From assembly GCA_004558485.1 (NCBI GenBank), contig SFCS01000008.1, positions 8,015 through 72,014 of the forward strand: 64,000 nucleotides of DNA, read 5' to 3'. The number at the start of each line of letters is the position of its first letter. Position 1 is the first letter of the stretch. The position numbers and the translations under genes were made by a program. The DNA is from Ruminococcus sp. Lineage in GTDB: Bacteria > Bacillota > Clostridia > Oscillospirales > Acutalibacteraceae. Below are positions 56,211-63,960 of the stretch, in pieces. The notes beneath the pieces are model-generated. The model was not told the DNA's origin. It searched no databases and saw nothing but the letters and a program-made list of their open reading frames with translations.

Positions 56211-56230
56211 GGTTAGCGACTAGCCTTTTT
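56211..56230 (+). terminator. Weak terminator after the pseudouridine synthase gene
   Basis: GGTTAG and CTAGCC form a six-base stem with one wobble pair, followed by TTTTT that runs into the msmX promoter. Confidence 0.5.
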
Positions 56231-56256
56231 GAAAAAAAGTTGATATACTATATACT
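56229..56256 (+). promoter_or_regulatory. Promoter for the MsmX-like ATPase gene
   Basis: TTGAAA (56229-56234) and TATACT (56251-56256) with a 16-base spacer, about 50 bases before the start. Confidence 0.6.
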
Positions 56257-56304
56257 GTCAAAATTTTACCGGAGCATCCGGCAGTATAATTGGAGGTCAA
56301 AAGC

Positions 56305-57447
56305 ATGGCTAGTCTTTCCCTGAAAAACATTTACAAGCGCTATCCCGGCGGTGTGACAGCCGTTTCGGACTTCAACCTCGAGATCAAGGACAAGGAATTC
56401 ATCATCATGGTCGGCCCTTCCGGCTGCGGTAAGTCCACCACCCTGCGTATGATCGCGGGCCTTGAGGAGATCTCCGAAGGTGAGCTGTATATCGGCGACC
56501 GTCTGGTGAACAATGTGGCGCCGAAGGATCGCGACATCGCGATGGTGTTCCAGAACTACGCTCTGTATCCGCACATGACCGTGTTCGAGAACATGGCGTT
56601 CGGTCTGAAGCTGCGCAAGACGCCGAAGGATGAAATCAAGCGCCGCGTGGAAGAGGCCGCCCGTATCCTCGACATTTCCCATCTGCTCGACAGAAAGCCG
56701 AAGGCGCTGTCCGGCGGTCAGCGTCAGCGTGTTGCCCTGGGTCGTGCCATCGTGCGCGAGCCGAAGGTCTTCCTGCTCGACGAGCCGCTGTCCAACCTGG
56801 ACGCAAAGCTCCGTGCGCAGATGCGTACCGAGCTTTCCAAGCTGCACAAGAAACTGGGCACCACCTTCATCTATGTTACCCACGACCAGACCGAAGCTAT
56901 GACCATGGGCGACCGCATCGTGGTCATGAAGGACGGTCTCATTCAGCAGGTGGATACGCCGCAGCATCTGTATGATCTGCCCTGCAACATGTTCGTTGCC
57001 GGCTTTATCGGCAGCCCGCAGATGAACTTCATCGAGTCCGTGCTGCTCAAAGAGGGCAACACCTACTATGTCGAGTTCGGCTCTGAGGACACCAAGTCCA
57101 CCCGCGGCACGAAGTATCGCATTCCGCTTCCCGCGTCCAAGAACAAGGACAATGTGCTCGAAGAATATGTCGGCAAGGAAGTCATCATGGGCATCCGTCC
57201 CGAGGATGTGCACGATGAGCCGCGCTATATGGAAGAGTTCGCGGACTGCAAATTCAACGCCAATGTGGAGGTTGCCGAGCTGATGGGCGCTGAGACCTAT
57301 CTGTATCTTGAAACCGAGGGCTACAACATTACCGCCCGCGTTGAGCCGACCTCGACTGCGCGCCCCGGCGATCGCATCGAGGCGGTCATCGAGAACACCA
57401 AGATCCACCTGTTCGACAAGGACACGGAAAAGACCATCTGCAACTGA
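56305..57447 (+). CDS. msmX: Multi-sugar ABC transporter ATP-binding protein (MsmX/MsmK/UgpC type)
   Basis: A 380-residue ATPase with Walker A (GPSGCGKSTT), Q-loop (FQNYALYPHM), signature LSGGQRQR, Walker B (VFLLDEPLSNLD) and a C-terminal MalK-like regulatory OB domain (residues about 240-380). In Bacillus subtilis and streptococci one such ATPase serves many sugar importers that lack their own. It stands alone behind its own promoter and has no permease next to it. It is therefore the candidate partner of the cassette at 5816-8862. The ATG at 56305 has GGAGG in front. Confidence 0.92.
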   Translation: MASLSLKNIYKRYPGGVTAVSDFNLEIKDKEFIIMVGPSGCGKSTTLRMIAGLEEISEGELYIGDRLVNNVAPKDRDIAMVFQNYALYPHMTVFENMAFGLKLRKTPKDEIKRRVEEAARILDISHLLDRKPKALSGGQRQRVALGRAIVREPKVFLLDEPLSNLDAKLRAQMRTELSKLHKKLGTTFIYVTHDQTEAMTMGDRIVVMKDGLIQQVDTPQHLYDLPCNMFVAGFIGSPQMNFIESVLLKEGNTYYVEFGSEDTKSTRGTKYRIPLPASKNKDNVLEEYVGKEVIMGIRPEDVHDEPRYMEEFADCKFNANVEVAELMGAETYLYLETEGYNITARVEPTSTARPGDRIEAVIENTKIHLFDKDTEKTICN

Positions 57448-57463
57448 GTCTGCCGTGTATGAC

Positions 57464-57478
57464 AAAATCCGCCGTGCG
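57464..57478 (+). terminator. Left half of a split bidirectional terminator
   Basis: AAAATCCGCCGTGCG is the exact complement of the right half at 60519-60533, now 3.0 kb away. The pair would form a hairpin between the two convergent genes, msmX and the SDR, with an A-run on one side and a T-run on the other. Confidence 0.65.
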
Positions 57479-57488
57479 GTTTTCGCAC

Positions 57489-57518
57489 TGAAATGATAAA
57501 ATAATGGTAGACACGAAA
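57489..57518 (+). repeat. Left terminal inverted repeat of the IS3-type element
   Basis: Begins TGAAATGATAAAATAATGG and continues into TAGACACGAAA. It matches the right repeat at 20 of 30 positions, with the block GTAGACAC identical. Confidence 0.7.
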
Positions 57519-57536
57519 GTGTCTACCATTATTTTT
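57500..57536 (+). terminator. Perfect hairpin at the left end of the element
   Basis: AATAATGGTAGACAC and its exact complement form a 15-base stem with a GAAA loop, then five Ts. It overlaps the terminal repeat. It can replace the split terminator for msmX, and it would also shield the element from transcription from outside. Confidence 0.75.
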
Positions 57537-57564
57537 ATGCTATTATAGAGATGGAGGTGGAATT

Positions 57565-57621
57565 ATGGCCGGTAAATACACGATATGAAGTAAAGAAGAA
57601 AAGCCAGCTATAGTCAAACGG
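57565..57621 (+). pseudogene. Broken start of IS3-family orfA
   Basis: GGAGG followed by an ATG encodes MAGKYTI, a stop, then SKEEKPAIVKR. This is the start of an IS3-type OrfA (MAGKYTIWSKEEK...) with Trp changed to a stop codon (TGG to TGA). Similarity is lost after about 20 codons. Confidence 0.6.
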
Positions 57622-57772
57622 AACGAACGAAAAGAAGCGCTGCATCTGAAACTTTTCATATGCGGCGCATCGCGCCGTAGGAGCAGATTTATGATATAAT
57701 ATTTAGAACACCGTGGACTTTTTATCCATTTCCTCCGCCGTTTTTTTAATTTCAATGGAATATATATTTCCC

Positions 57773-60019
57773 TTAATTCCCGTGAATACTCTTGGGCTTA
57801 TATTCATAATCACACTTGTAAAGTTCTGCTTTACAAAAATCCGCGTTATTTACGGATAAATACGCTGCCTTTTCATCACATACAACCGTAATCGTAATGA
57901 TTTCATCCGTCGGTATGGTTTGGTTAAAGATATATGTATAGCCTTTTCTGGAAAAACATAGCTTTAACTGTTTCTCACCCTCAAAATAAACCGAGCCGTC
58001 CTCACCGCCGAAAAGCTCGGCTCCGTTTTCGGTCGCTGATGAAATATTCAGCCTGATTTTCAAAGTAAATGGGTTTGCAACCGTTTTTACGGGTAATTTT
58101 ATTTTTCTGTTTCCCGAACTATCTGCAGCAATATTGCTAAAATCAGTACATATCACGGTTCCGTCAGCCGCTGCCTTGCAATAGCGCCCGGGATTTGCCC
58201 CCGCGGCATAGTTTGCAAGCAATTTTACCCTGTCCACAAATTCATCTGCTGTCTGCCAACTCTTTTTGCCGCCGAACCAGCTTTTTTCGGCAATGAGCAT
58301 TATCTGATTTTTAAGCAGCTTAAATAAATCTATATGCGAGCTGCCGCATGAGGCGTCCAGCCAGATTGCCGATTCCGCCCCTAACAGCAGCGGATGCCCC
58401 TCGTCCAATTCAAAACTGTCGCCGAACTTATTTGCCTCCCAGGTATCAAACATTTCTTTAATATCCAAATCATTTTTATAGTATGTAACTCCCGGAACTA
58501 TATATAAATCGGAATCGTTTGAATTTATTATATGATATTTCTTTTCAAGCGCAACATTCACATCGGAAAAAACCAACGACCAGGTTTGAAATTCAGCCTC
58601 GCAGGAAACCGGCGTATTTCCGTCATACTGCTTTCCGCCGCTGTTCATACCGTTCCACAAAACCGGTATGTAGCCTTTTGAATTGACATACCTGATCATA
58701 GCGTCCATATAACGGCGCATCATCTCGTTGCGCTCCGCCGCGGTTATACCGTATGTTTCCAATTCACTGTCCTTTACCCATTCATCGGTGCCTATATGAA
58801 GTCTTTTTCCGCAAAAAATCGGTTCATCGCCCGAAATATATTCATCCATTACACTTTGGGCAAAGCCCACCGCATTATCAAAGGCATTATTTCGTAAATC
58901 AAGCTGCCACGAATTTAAAGCGGCGCTTTTAAATCCGAAATTTTTCGCCTGTTCGGACTCGCTTGCCATACACATGGTTCCGCAATGCGAGGGCGCGTCT
59001 ATTTCCGGAACAATTTCAACCCCGTATTCAAGCGCGTTTTTTTGCAGCTGCACAAATTCGTTTTTTGTATAAATCATATTGCCGCCGTTTACACAGGTTT
59101 CAATTATGCCGCGGTTAAGCGCGGGGTATTTTTCGCTTTGCAGGCGGAACGAGTTTTCCGTTTCTCCCGCACCGTCGTTAAGGTGCAAATGCACACGGTT
59201 TATCTTGAAAAATCCCGCATATTTTACAACCTCGTTAAGATAATCTATTCCCATATAATATCTTGCGGTATCTATCATGATTCCGCGCACCGGATATTCG
59301 GGATAATCTCTTATAATACCCCTTGGCATTTTTCTGCTGTTATCGCCTTGCGAAAAGCATTGTGCCAAAGTAGCTCCCGCATATAAAAAGCCCTTTTCGG
59401 TTTCTGCGGTAACGCGGCATATATCCGATATGTCTGCCGAATATCCCTCTGCGCCAAGTCCGGCAGCCTTTGCTGATACAAGCACTATATCCCCGCTGCA
59501 TCCGCCGTCGCCCGGCTCGGCAAATGCCTGCACGCCGGTATAAGCAGAAATAAATAAACATATCCGCTCTGCCGCATCCCGCAGGGACGGCATATTATAA
59601 ATGATTTTACCCGAAAACGCAAAATCACCGCTTGAGCCGCACCATTCGCGTATGGACGGCACGGTCTTCGGTCGGCGGTATTGCGCGGAATCGTATGCTC
59701 CCTTTATTTTTATTTTCACAGAGTTATCACATTCCGCGGTATCGCCCGTAACCGTGTCGCTCACGCGCAAAAACAATCCGACGGTCATATCCTCAAGCGG
59801 CTGCCTGATTAGCCCGTCCCGTCCTACAACAGCGGGATTACTTGTGCCGTAAAGCGATATCTCAAAGCGCCGGTCTCCGATTTTTTTGAAAACAAGCCTA
59901 TCGCCCGAAAGCGAAGGATACTCACGCACAGCCGCCGCCAAAGCCGTTTCTATCGGCGAATTATTTTTCGCACTGTATTCCGGCAGCGCGATGCCGGTTA
60001 TTTTTAGTTGATTTTTCAT
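57773..60019 (-). CDS. Beta-N-acetylhexosaminidase-like glycoside hydrolase (GH20)
   Basis: A 748-residue protein with an N-terminal alpha/beta GH20b-like domain (about 1-230), a GH20 TIM barrel (about 240-590) and a C-terminal beta-sandwich (about 640-735) with LamG-like features. The catalytic pair is in LHIGTDEWV (Asp-Glu), and RGIMIDTARYYM opens the barrel as expected. There is no signal peptide, so it is cytoplasmic, or was in its donor. Codon use is visibly more AT-rich than in neighbours, and the gene sits between two IS3 ends, so it arrived by transfer. The frame is open from end to end. Confidence 0.85.
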   Translation of the reverse strand: MKNQLKITGIALPEYSAKNNSPIETALAAAVREYPSLSGDRLVFKKIGDRRFEISLYGTSNPAVVGRDGLIRQPLEDMTVGLFLRVSDTVTGDTAECDNSVKIKIKGAYDSAQYRRPKTVPSIREWCGSSGDFAFSGKIIYNMPSLRDAAERICLFISAYTGVQAFAEPGDGGCSGDIVLVSAKAAGLGAEGYSADISDICRVTAETEKGFLYAGATLAQCFSQGDNSRKMPRGIIRDYPEYPVRGIMIDTARYYMGIDYLNEVVKYAGFFKINRVHLHLNDGAGETENSFRLQSEKYPALNRGIIETCVNGGNMIYTKNEFVQLQKNALEYGVEIVPEIDAPSHCGTMCMASESEQAKNFGFKSAALNSWQLDLRNNAFDNAVGFAQSVMDEYISGDEPIFCGKRLHIGTDEWVKDSELETYGITAAERNEMMRRYMDAMIRYVNSKGYIPVLWNGMNSGGKQYDGNTPVSCEAEFQTWSLVFSDVNVALEKKYHIINSNDSDLYIVPGVTYYKNDLDIKEMFDTWEANKFGDSFELDEGHPLLLGAESAIWLDASCGSSHIDLFKLLKNQIMLIAEKSWFGGKKSWQTADEFVDRVKLLANYAAGANPGRYCKAAADGTVICTDFSNIAADSSGNRKIKLPVKTVANPFTLKIRLNISSATENGAELFGGEDGSVYFEGEKQLKLCFSRKGYTYIFNQTIPTDEIITITVVCDEKAAYLSVNNADFCKAELYKCDYEYKPKSIHGN

Positions 60020-60101
60020 AGTAATACCCCTCTGAAACGATTATTTTATTCACACTGAAAAATACTTTTATTTGCCTTAGTACCCTGCCCGCGCCATCGC
60101 C

Positions 60102-60233
60102 GCCGGCGTGCGGCTTTGTTTCCTCCCGGTATAAGGGTATGACTGCGGTATTAAACAGGTTGAGCCACTGCTTGTAATATGTTTCCTGCTGCGCAGGGTT
60201 ATCCTATTGATCAAGCATAAAAATATTGCAACC
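60102..60233 (-). pseudogene. Fragment of a GH10-like xylanase gene
   Basis: On the minus strand the frame reads GCNIFMLDQ, a stop, DNPAQQETYYKQWLNLFNTA, then VIPLYREETKPHAG. It matches the first gene of this window (FGCNLFMLDQYDDPAQQATY) at most positions, with Tyr replaced by TAG. It starts abruptly at the IS orfB junction near 60240 and fades out before the GH20 gene. The remaining bases 60020-60101 look like its decayed tail and the GH20 leader. Confidence 0.75.
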
Positions 60234-60241
60234 CACTTAAA

Positions 60242-60475
60242 GAATACAATGCAATTCAAAGTATGTCAAGAGCCGGCAACCCTCACGACAACGCTGTCAT
60301 GGAAAGTTTTTGGGGAAGATTCAAGGATGCATTGCGAAAGCACTTCCATTACAGAGAGTGTGACGACCTCAGAGAGGTCATGGAACATGCTGTCTATTAC
60401 TTCAACAATGAACGCCCCGTTCGCAAGTTGAATGGAAAACCATCAGTCCTGTTCAGAACAGAACCGGTGGCCTGA
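60242..60475 (+). pseudogene. C-terminal fragment of an IS3-family transposase (orfB)
   Basis: An open frame without a start encodes EYNAIQSMSRAGNPHDNAVM, then ESFWGRFKDAL and the usual YFNNERP and NGKPSVLFR ending. The ESFWG Glu is the last residue of the DDE triad; the two Asp residues are missing, so it is inactive. Confidence 0.85.
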
Positions 60476-60478
60476 ATA

Positions 60479-60508
60479 TTTTGTGTCTACTAACTATTGA
60501 CTACTTCA
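60479..60508 (-). repeat. Right terminal inverted repeat of the IS3-type element
   Basis: Read on the minus strand it starts TGAAGTAGTCAATAGTTAG and continues TAGACACAAAA, the imperfect match of the left end. It begins four bases after the orfB fragment stop. Confidence 0.7.
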
Positions 60509-60518
60509 GCGCGATTTT

Positions 60519-60533
60519 CGCACGGCGGATTTT
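60519..60533 (+). terminator. Right half of a split bidirectional terminator
   Basis: CGCACGGCGGATTTT is the exact complement of 57464-57478 and continues into more Ts. Without its partner only a weak local hairpin (GCGCGATTTTCGCAC) remains for the SDR gene. Confidence 0.6.
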
Positions 60534-60544
60534 TTATGCGTGCT

Positions 60545-61303
60545 TCATGCGCCGGAGAGCGGCATGAGCCAGTTGTGCGGAAGAAGCTTTGCCAAAACGC
60601 GATAGAATTTGTAGAACCCGCGCGGCGTATAGACTGCGCGTCCCTTCTGCGCCTTTTTGAGTGCCGTTTTCGCCACCCTTGTCGGGTCGCAATAGGGCAG
60701 GCGCTCAAAGGTCTTTGATGCGCCGTTTTCGATGCCCGCGACCGGCAGAAACTCCGTCGCCATCGGGCCGGGGCAGACCGCCAGCACATGAATACCGCGC
60801 GGTTTCAGCTCGCGGCGCAGCGCGGTGGAAAAGCTGAAAACATACGCCTTCGTGGACGAATAGACCGTGAGCCTTGTGTTGGGCACAAAGGCGGCGATGG
60901 AGCAGACGTTGAGGATAAAGCTGCCCTTTTGCATATACGGCAAAAAGAGTGTCGAAAGGACCGTCAGTGCGCGGCAGTTGAGGTCCACCATGCGCGCCTG
61001 CTCGCCATAGGGCAGCTCATCGACATTGCCGAGCTTGCCGAACCCCGCGTTGTTGACGAGTGCCTTCACCTGCGGCCTTTCCGTCTCCAGAAGCGTTTGA
61101 AGCGTCCGGAAGCTGTCCTCTGCCGTCAGATCGAGCGGCAGGATGCGCACCGCTTTTTGCGGGTGTGCGGCGGCGAGCGCCTCGAGCCGTTCGCGGCGGC
61201 GGGCGATCACCCAAATTTCATCGGCTTGCAAGGAGGCACAGAGCGCCTCAAAAAATTCTTTTCCGAGCCCCGAGGAGGCGCCGGTCAGAACGGTGACGGT
61301 CAT
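60545..61303 (-). CDS. Short-chain dehydrogenase/reductase (DltE-like)
   Basis: A 252-residue SDR with the cofactor motif TGASSGLGKEF at residues 7-17, NNAGFGK, the Ser region ILNVCSIAAF and the YSSTKAY catalytic Tyr-Lys. It belongs to the broad DltE/YdfG-like group; the substrate is not known. It follows the MBL gene by twelve bases and probably shares its promoter. Confidence 0.85.
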   Translation of the reverse strand: MTVTVLTGASSGLGKEFFEALCASLQADEIWVIARRRERLEALAAAHPQKAVRILPLDLTAEDSFRTLQTLLETERPQVKALVNNAGFGKLGNVDELPYGEQARMVDLNCRALTVLSTLFLPYMQKGSFILNVCSIAAFVPNTRLTVYSSTKAYVFSFSTALRRELKPRGIHVLAVCPGPMATEFLPVAGIENGASKTFERLPYCDPTRVAKTALKKAQKGRAVYTPRGFYKFYRVLAKLLPHNWLMPLSGA

Positions 61304-61315
61304 GAAAAGCCCTCC

Positions 61316-62923
61316 TTACTTTGAAAAACGGCGGATGAGCGCCTTTATCTGTTCGGTGAACGAGGCGGTGTCCTTGTTGGAAATGCCGCGGCTGCCCTTG
61401 GCGACCGCCAAAAGCTCGTTTGCCGCCGCGACAAGCGCCTCATACAGCCTTGCGGCGCGGGAGTCGGCGGTGCGCGGCGACGCCTTGACGGGGATGCCGG
61501 CACCGTCATTGAGCACCGTGTCGGTGAGCAGATCATAGCTGTTGCCGCTGTAGGGTGCGATCGCCTTGCAGCCGTAGTCGGCGTGCAGCGTATCGCGGAG
61601 CGCCTCGCAGGCAGCGGGGTCACCGTGGTTGACAAACACGGTCTGCGGGCGTTTTTCGAATGCCTCAAACCATCTGAGCAGTCCGTCGCGGTCGGCGTGA
61701 CCGCTCATGCCGTGCAGGGAGGCAATCTCTGCCTTGACGGTGACATCCTCGCCGAACAGGTGCACGACCGTTGCCCCTTCCAGCAGCTTTCTGCCGAGGG
61801 AGTTCTCCGCCTGATAGCCGACAAACAAAACGAGGTTTTCGGGTTTCCACAGGTTGTGCTTCAGATGGTGACGGATGCGTCCCGCCTCGCACATGCCGCT
61901 GGCGGAAATGATGATCTTCGGGCGGTCGTCAAAGTTAATTGCCTTGGACTCGTCGCCTGTCACCGACAGGATGATGCCGGGAAACCAAATAGGGTTGACG
62001 CCGCGCTCCAGCAGCGCCGTCGTCTCCTCGTCAAAGCAGACGGGGTCGCATTGCAAAAAGATCTGTGTCGATTCCACGGCGAGCGGGCTGTCGATATAGA
62101 CGGGAAAATTCCCGTATTTTTGCAGTCTGCCGCTTTCCTTTATCTCCCGCAGGGCATACAAAAGCTCCTGCGTTCTGCCGACGGCAAAGGACGGAATGAT
62201 GACGCTGCCGCCGCGCGCAAAGGTGCGGTCAATGCAGGCGGCAAATTCCTCGACGGTGTTGCCGGTGTGCTTTTCGTGCAGACGGTTGCCGTAGGTGGAC
62301 TCGATGAGCAGATAGTCCGCATCCTTCACAGTCTGCGGGTCTTTGATGATGGGCTGATGCGTGTTGCCGACATCGCCGCTGCACACCAGCTTTTTCGTGA
62401 TGCCGTTCTCGGTGAGCCACAGCTCGATCGCTGCCGAGCCGAGCAGATGACCGATATCGGTGAAGCGAATGCGCAGATTTTCCGAAACAGTGTATTCCGT
62501 GGCATAATCACAGCGACGGAACAGCTTGACGGTTCTCTCCGCATCGTCTATGCCATAAAGCGGTTCTACGGGCGCGTCGCCCCTGCGCTTTGCCTTGCGG
62601 CTTTTCCATTCTGCCTCCATCTCCTGAATGTGCGCGGAATCGCGCAGCATGATGGCGCAAAGGTCGGCGGTGACCGCCGTGGCGTAGATCCTGCCCTTGA
62701 AGCCGTCTCGGTAGAGTCGCGGCAGCATACCGGAGTGATCGATATGAGCGTGGGTGAGAAAGACGGCGTCGATCAGGGATGCCGCAATCGGCAGCGGGAC
62801 ATTCTCATAGAGATCCCGCCCCTGCTCCATGCCGCAGTCGATGAGATAATGGCAGCCGCCGAGCTCCAACAGCGTACAGCTGCCGGTCACCTCGTGGGCG
62901 GCGCCGATGAAGGTCAGTTGCAT
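61316..62923 (-). CDS. MBL-fold RNA-processing-type hydrolase (beta-CASP, YSH1-like)
   Basis: A 535-residue protein with the metallo-beta-lactamase site FLTHAHIDHSGMLPRL, a beta-CASP domain and the C-terminal RNA-specificity motif (MSGHADRDGLLRWF, then VFVNHGDP). This is the bacterial branch of CPSF73/Ysh1-type nucleases. The C-terminus extends by about 90 residues after the motif. RNA cleavage is likely from the family, but no substrate is known. Confidence 0.88.
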   Translation of the reverse strand: MQLTFIGAAHEVTGSCTLLELGGCHYLIDCGMEQGRDLYENVPLPIAASLIDAVFLTHAHIDHSGMLPRLYRDGFKGRIYATAVTADLCAIMLRDSAHIQEMEAEWKSRKAKRRGDAPVEPLYGIDDAERTVKLFRRCDYATEYTVSENLRIRFTDIGHLLGSAAIELWLTENGITKKLVCSGDVGNTHQPIIKDPQTVKDADYLLIESTYGNRLHEKHTGNTVEEFAACIDRTFARGGSVIIPSFAVGRTQELLYALREIKESGRLQKYGNFPVYIDSPLAVESTQIFLQCDPVCFDEETTALLERGVNPIWFPGIILSVTGDESKAINFDDRPKIIISASGMCEAGRIRHHLKHNLWKPENLVLFVGYQAENSLGRKLLEGATVVHLFGEDVTVKAEIASLHGMSGHADRDGLLRWFEAFEKRPQTVFVNHGDPAACEALRDTLHADYGCKAIAPYSGNSYDLLTDTVLNDGAGIPVKASPRTADSRAARLYEALVAAANELLAVAKGSRGISNKDTASFTEQIKALIRRFSK

Positions 62924-62946
62924 AAGGAAAGCCCCCTTTTAAGGCT

Positions 62947-62975
62947 ATTATAGTCAAAAGACGGTGTGCTGTAAA
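62947..62975 (-). promoter_or_regulatory. Promoter for the MBL/SDR unit
   Basis: TTTACA (62970-62975) and a consensus TATAAT (62947-62952) on the minus strand, 17 bases apart. Confidence 0.75.
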
Positions 62976-62980
62976 GAGAA

Positions 62981-63562
62981 TTATAGGATACCGGTGAGAA
63001 AAATTTCCAGTCCGATCAGGATGAGGATGACGCCGCCGAGCATGGTGGCTTTGCCGGAAAAGCGCATGCCGAAGCGCTTGCCGAGGAAAAGACCGCCGAT
63101 ACAGATGCCGAAGGTGACGGCGGAAATGAGCAGCGCCGCCGTGAGGGCGTGCAAAAAGTCATATTCCGCGATGGTAAAGCCGACCGACAGGGCATCAATG
63201 GAGGTAGCGACCCCCTGCACCAAAAGTCCGCCGAAGCTGACCGCCTCCGCCTCTTCCTCTTCGCCTTTGCGGATACCCTCGAGCAGCATTTTGCCGCCGA
63301 TGAACAGCAGCAGCGCCAAGGCGATGAAGGGGATGCACTTTTCAAAGGTGCGAAAATACTGCACGATGGTGTGCACGCACACCCAGCCGAGGAGCGGCAT
63401 CACCGCCTGGAAAGCACCGAAGGTGCCCGCGATGGTGCACATTTTGCCGGCACCCATGTGCGGTGAGCGCAGGCCGTTGGCAAGGGAGACCGAAAAAGCA
63501 TCCATTGCGAGACCGACGCCGAGCAGTACCGCATTGCTGAAAAACATGATGTTACAATCCAT
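62981..63562 (-). CDS. mntP: Manganese efflux pump MntP
   Basis: A 193-residue membrane protein with six predicted helices in two repeats, each with an acidic residue in GVGLAMDAFSVSLANGL and GVATSIDALSVGFTIAEYD. These Asp residues mark MntP. It exports Mn(II) when the metal is in excess. I start at 63562, seven bases after GGGGAGG. The leader carries a matching manganese riboswitch. Confidence 0.9.
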   Translation of the reverse strand: MDCNIMFFSNAVLLGVGLAMDAFSVSLANGLRSPHMGAGKMCTIAGTFGAFQAVMPLLGWVCVHTIVQYFRTFEKCIPFIALALLLFIGGKMLLEGIRKGEEEEAEAVSFGGLLVQGVATSIDALSVGFTIAEYDFLHALTAALLISAVTFGICIGGLFLGKRFGMRFSGKATMLGGVILILIGLEIFLTGIL

Positions 63563-63589
63563 ACCCCAACCTCCCCAAAAATAAAAAAA

Positions 63590-63745
63590 GATGCGGCGCT
63601 GGCCACATCGGCAAAAGAAAAGAGCCCATGTGGAGCGGATGCTGCACATGAGTCTCGCAATTTAAGGCAGAGCCAGGCGAAAAAAGCCAGTATGTTGACC
63701 TGCCGCGTGTCACCACGCTTGCTACTCCCTCAGAATACTTACCGC
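63590..63745 (-). promoter_or_regulatory. Manganese (yybP-ykoY) riboswitch with expression platform
   Basis: On the minus strand the conserved pieces appear in order: GGGAGTAGC (63721-63729), GTCAACATACTGGC (63685-63698) and CGAGACT (63651-63657). A terminator follows at 63590-63609 (GATGTGGC/GCCGCATC) with TTTTTTT. In this class Mn(II) binding prevents the terminator and turns on the exporter. The presence of mntP right behind it supports the call. Element ends are approximate. Confidence 0.85.
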
Positions 63746-63774
63746 ATGGTAGCATACTACGCGCCATTTGTCAA
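63746..63774 (-). promoter_or_regulatory. Promoter of the riboswitch-mntP transcript
   Basis: A consensus TTGACA (63769-63774) and TACCAT (63746-63751), 17 bases apart on the minus strand. Confidence 0.75.
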
Positions 63775-63801
63775 GGCTAAAACAAAAAAGGCAAAAAGGG
63801 C

Positions 63802-63830
63802 TTGCAAAAATGCTGCGAATGGTGTACAAT
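63802..63830 (+). promoter_or_regulatory. Promoter for tRNA-Arg
   Basis: TTGCAA (63802-63807) and TACAAT (63825-63830), spaced by 17, sixteen bases before the tRNA. Confidence 0.75.
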
Positions 63831-63846
63831 ACGGGATGTTCCGTAT

Positions 63847-63923
63847 CCGCCCGTGGCGAAATTGGATATCGCAGTGGATTCCGATTCCAAAGGCTGGGGG
63901 TTCAAGTCCCTCCGGGCGGACCA
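63847..63923 (+). tRNA. tRNA-Arg (anticodon CCG)
   Basis: The acceptor arms CCGCCCG and CGGGCGG pair fully; the D arm GCGA/TCGC, anticodon loop TTCCGAT with CCG, and T arm GGGGG-TTCAAGT-CCCTC are clear. CCA is encoded. The anticodon stem has one mismatch at its outer pair (G-A). Confidence 0.92.
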
Positions 63924-63926
63924 AAA

Positions 63927-63960
63927 AACAGGATGTCGCTTTTGCGGCATCCTGTTTTTT
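63927..63960 (+). terminator. Terminator after tRNA-Arg
   Basis: ACAGGATG and CATCCTGT form the stem, extended by CGC/GCG around a TTTT loop, followed by seven Ts. The last 40 bases of the window hold no gene, only an inverted partial copy of the tRNA 3' end. Confidence 0.85.

Larger units (their letters stand above)
57489..60508. mobile_element. Decayed IS3-family element of about 3.0 kb with GH20 cargo
   Basis: Termini start TG and end CA, with 30-base imperfect inverted repeats (20 of 30 identical) that share GTAGACAC, in keeping with the TGGACAC-like ends of IS3 elements. Inside the left end is a broken orfA start; inside the right end is an orfB 3' fragment with the last catalytic Glu. 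Between them lie a GH20 gene and a GH10 fragment on the opposite strand. The interior is visibly poorer in GC than its surroundings. No exact 3-4 base target duplication is seen (GCAC versus GCGC). Bases 57622-57772 hold nothing I recognise. Confidence 0.7.

Noticed and set aside
57464..60533. Treating the outer complementary arms as part of 55-base terminal repeats of the element
   Set aside because: IS3 elements should begin with TG and end with CA, which fits 57489 and 60508. The outer arms have the A-run and T-run of a terminator between convergent genes. The alternative is kept open in the findings.
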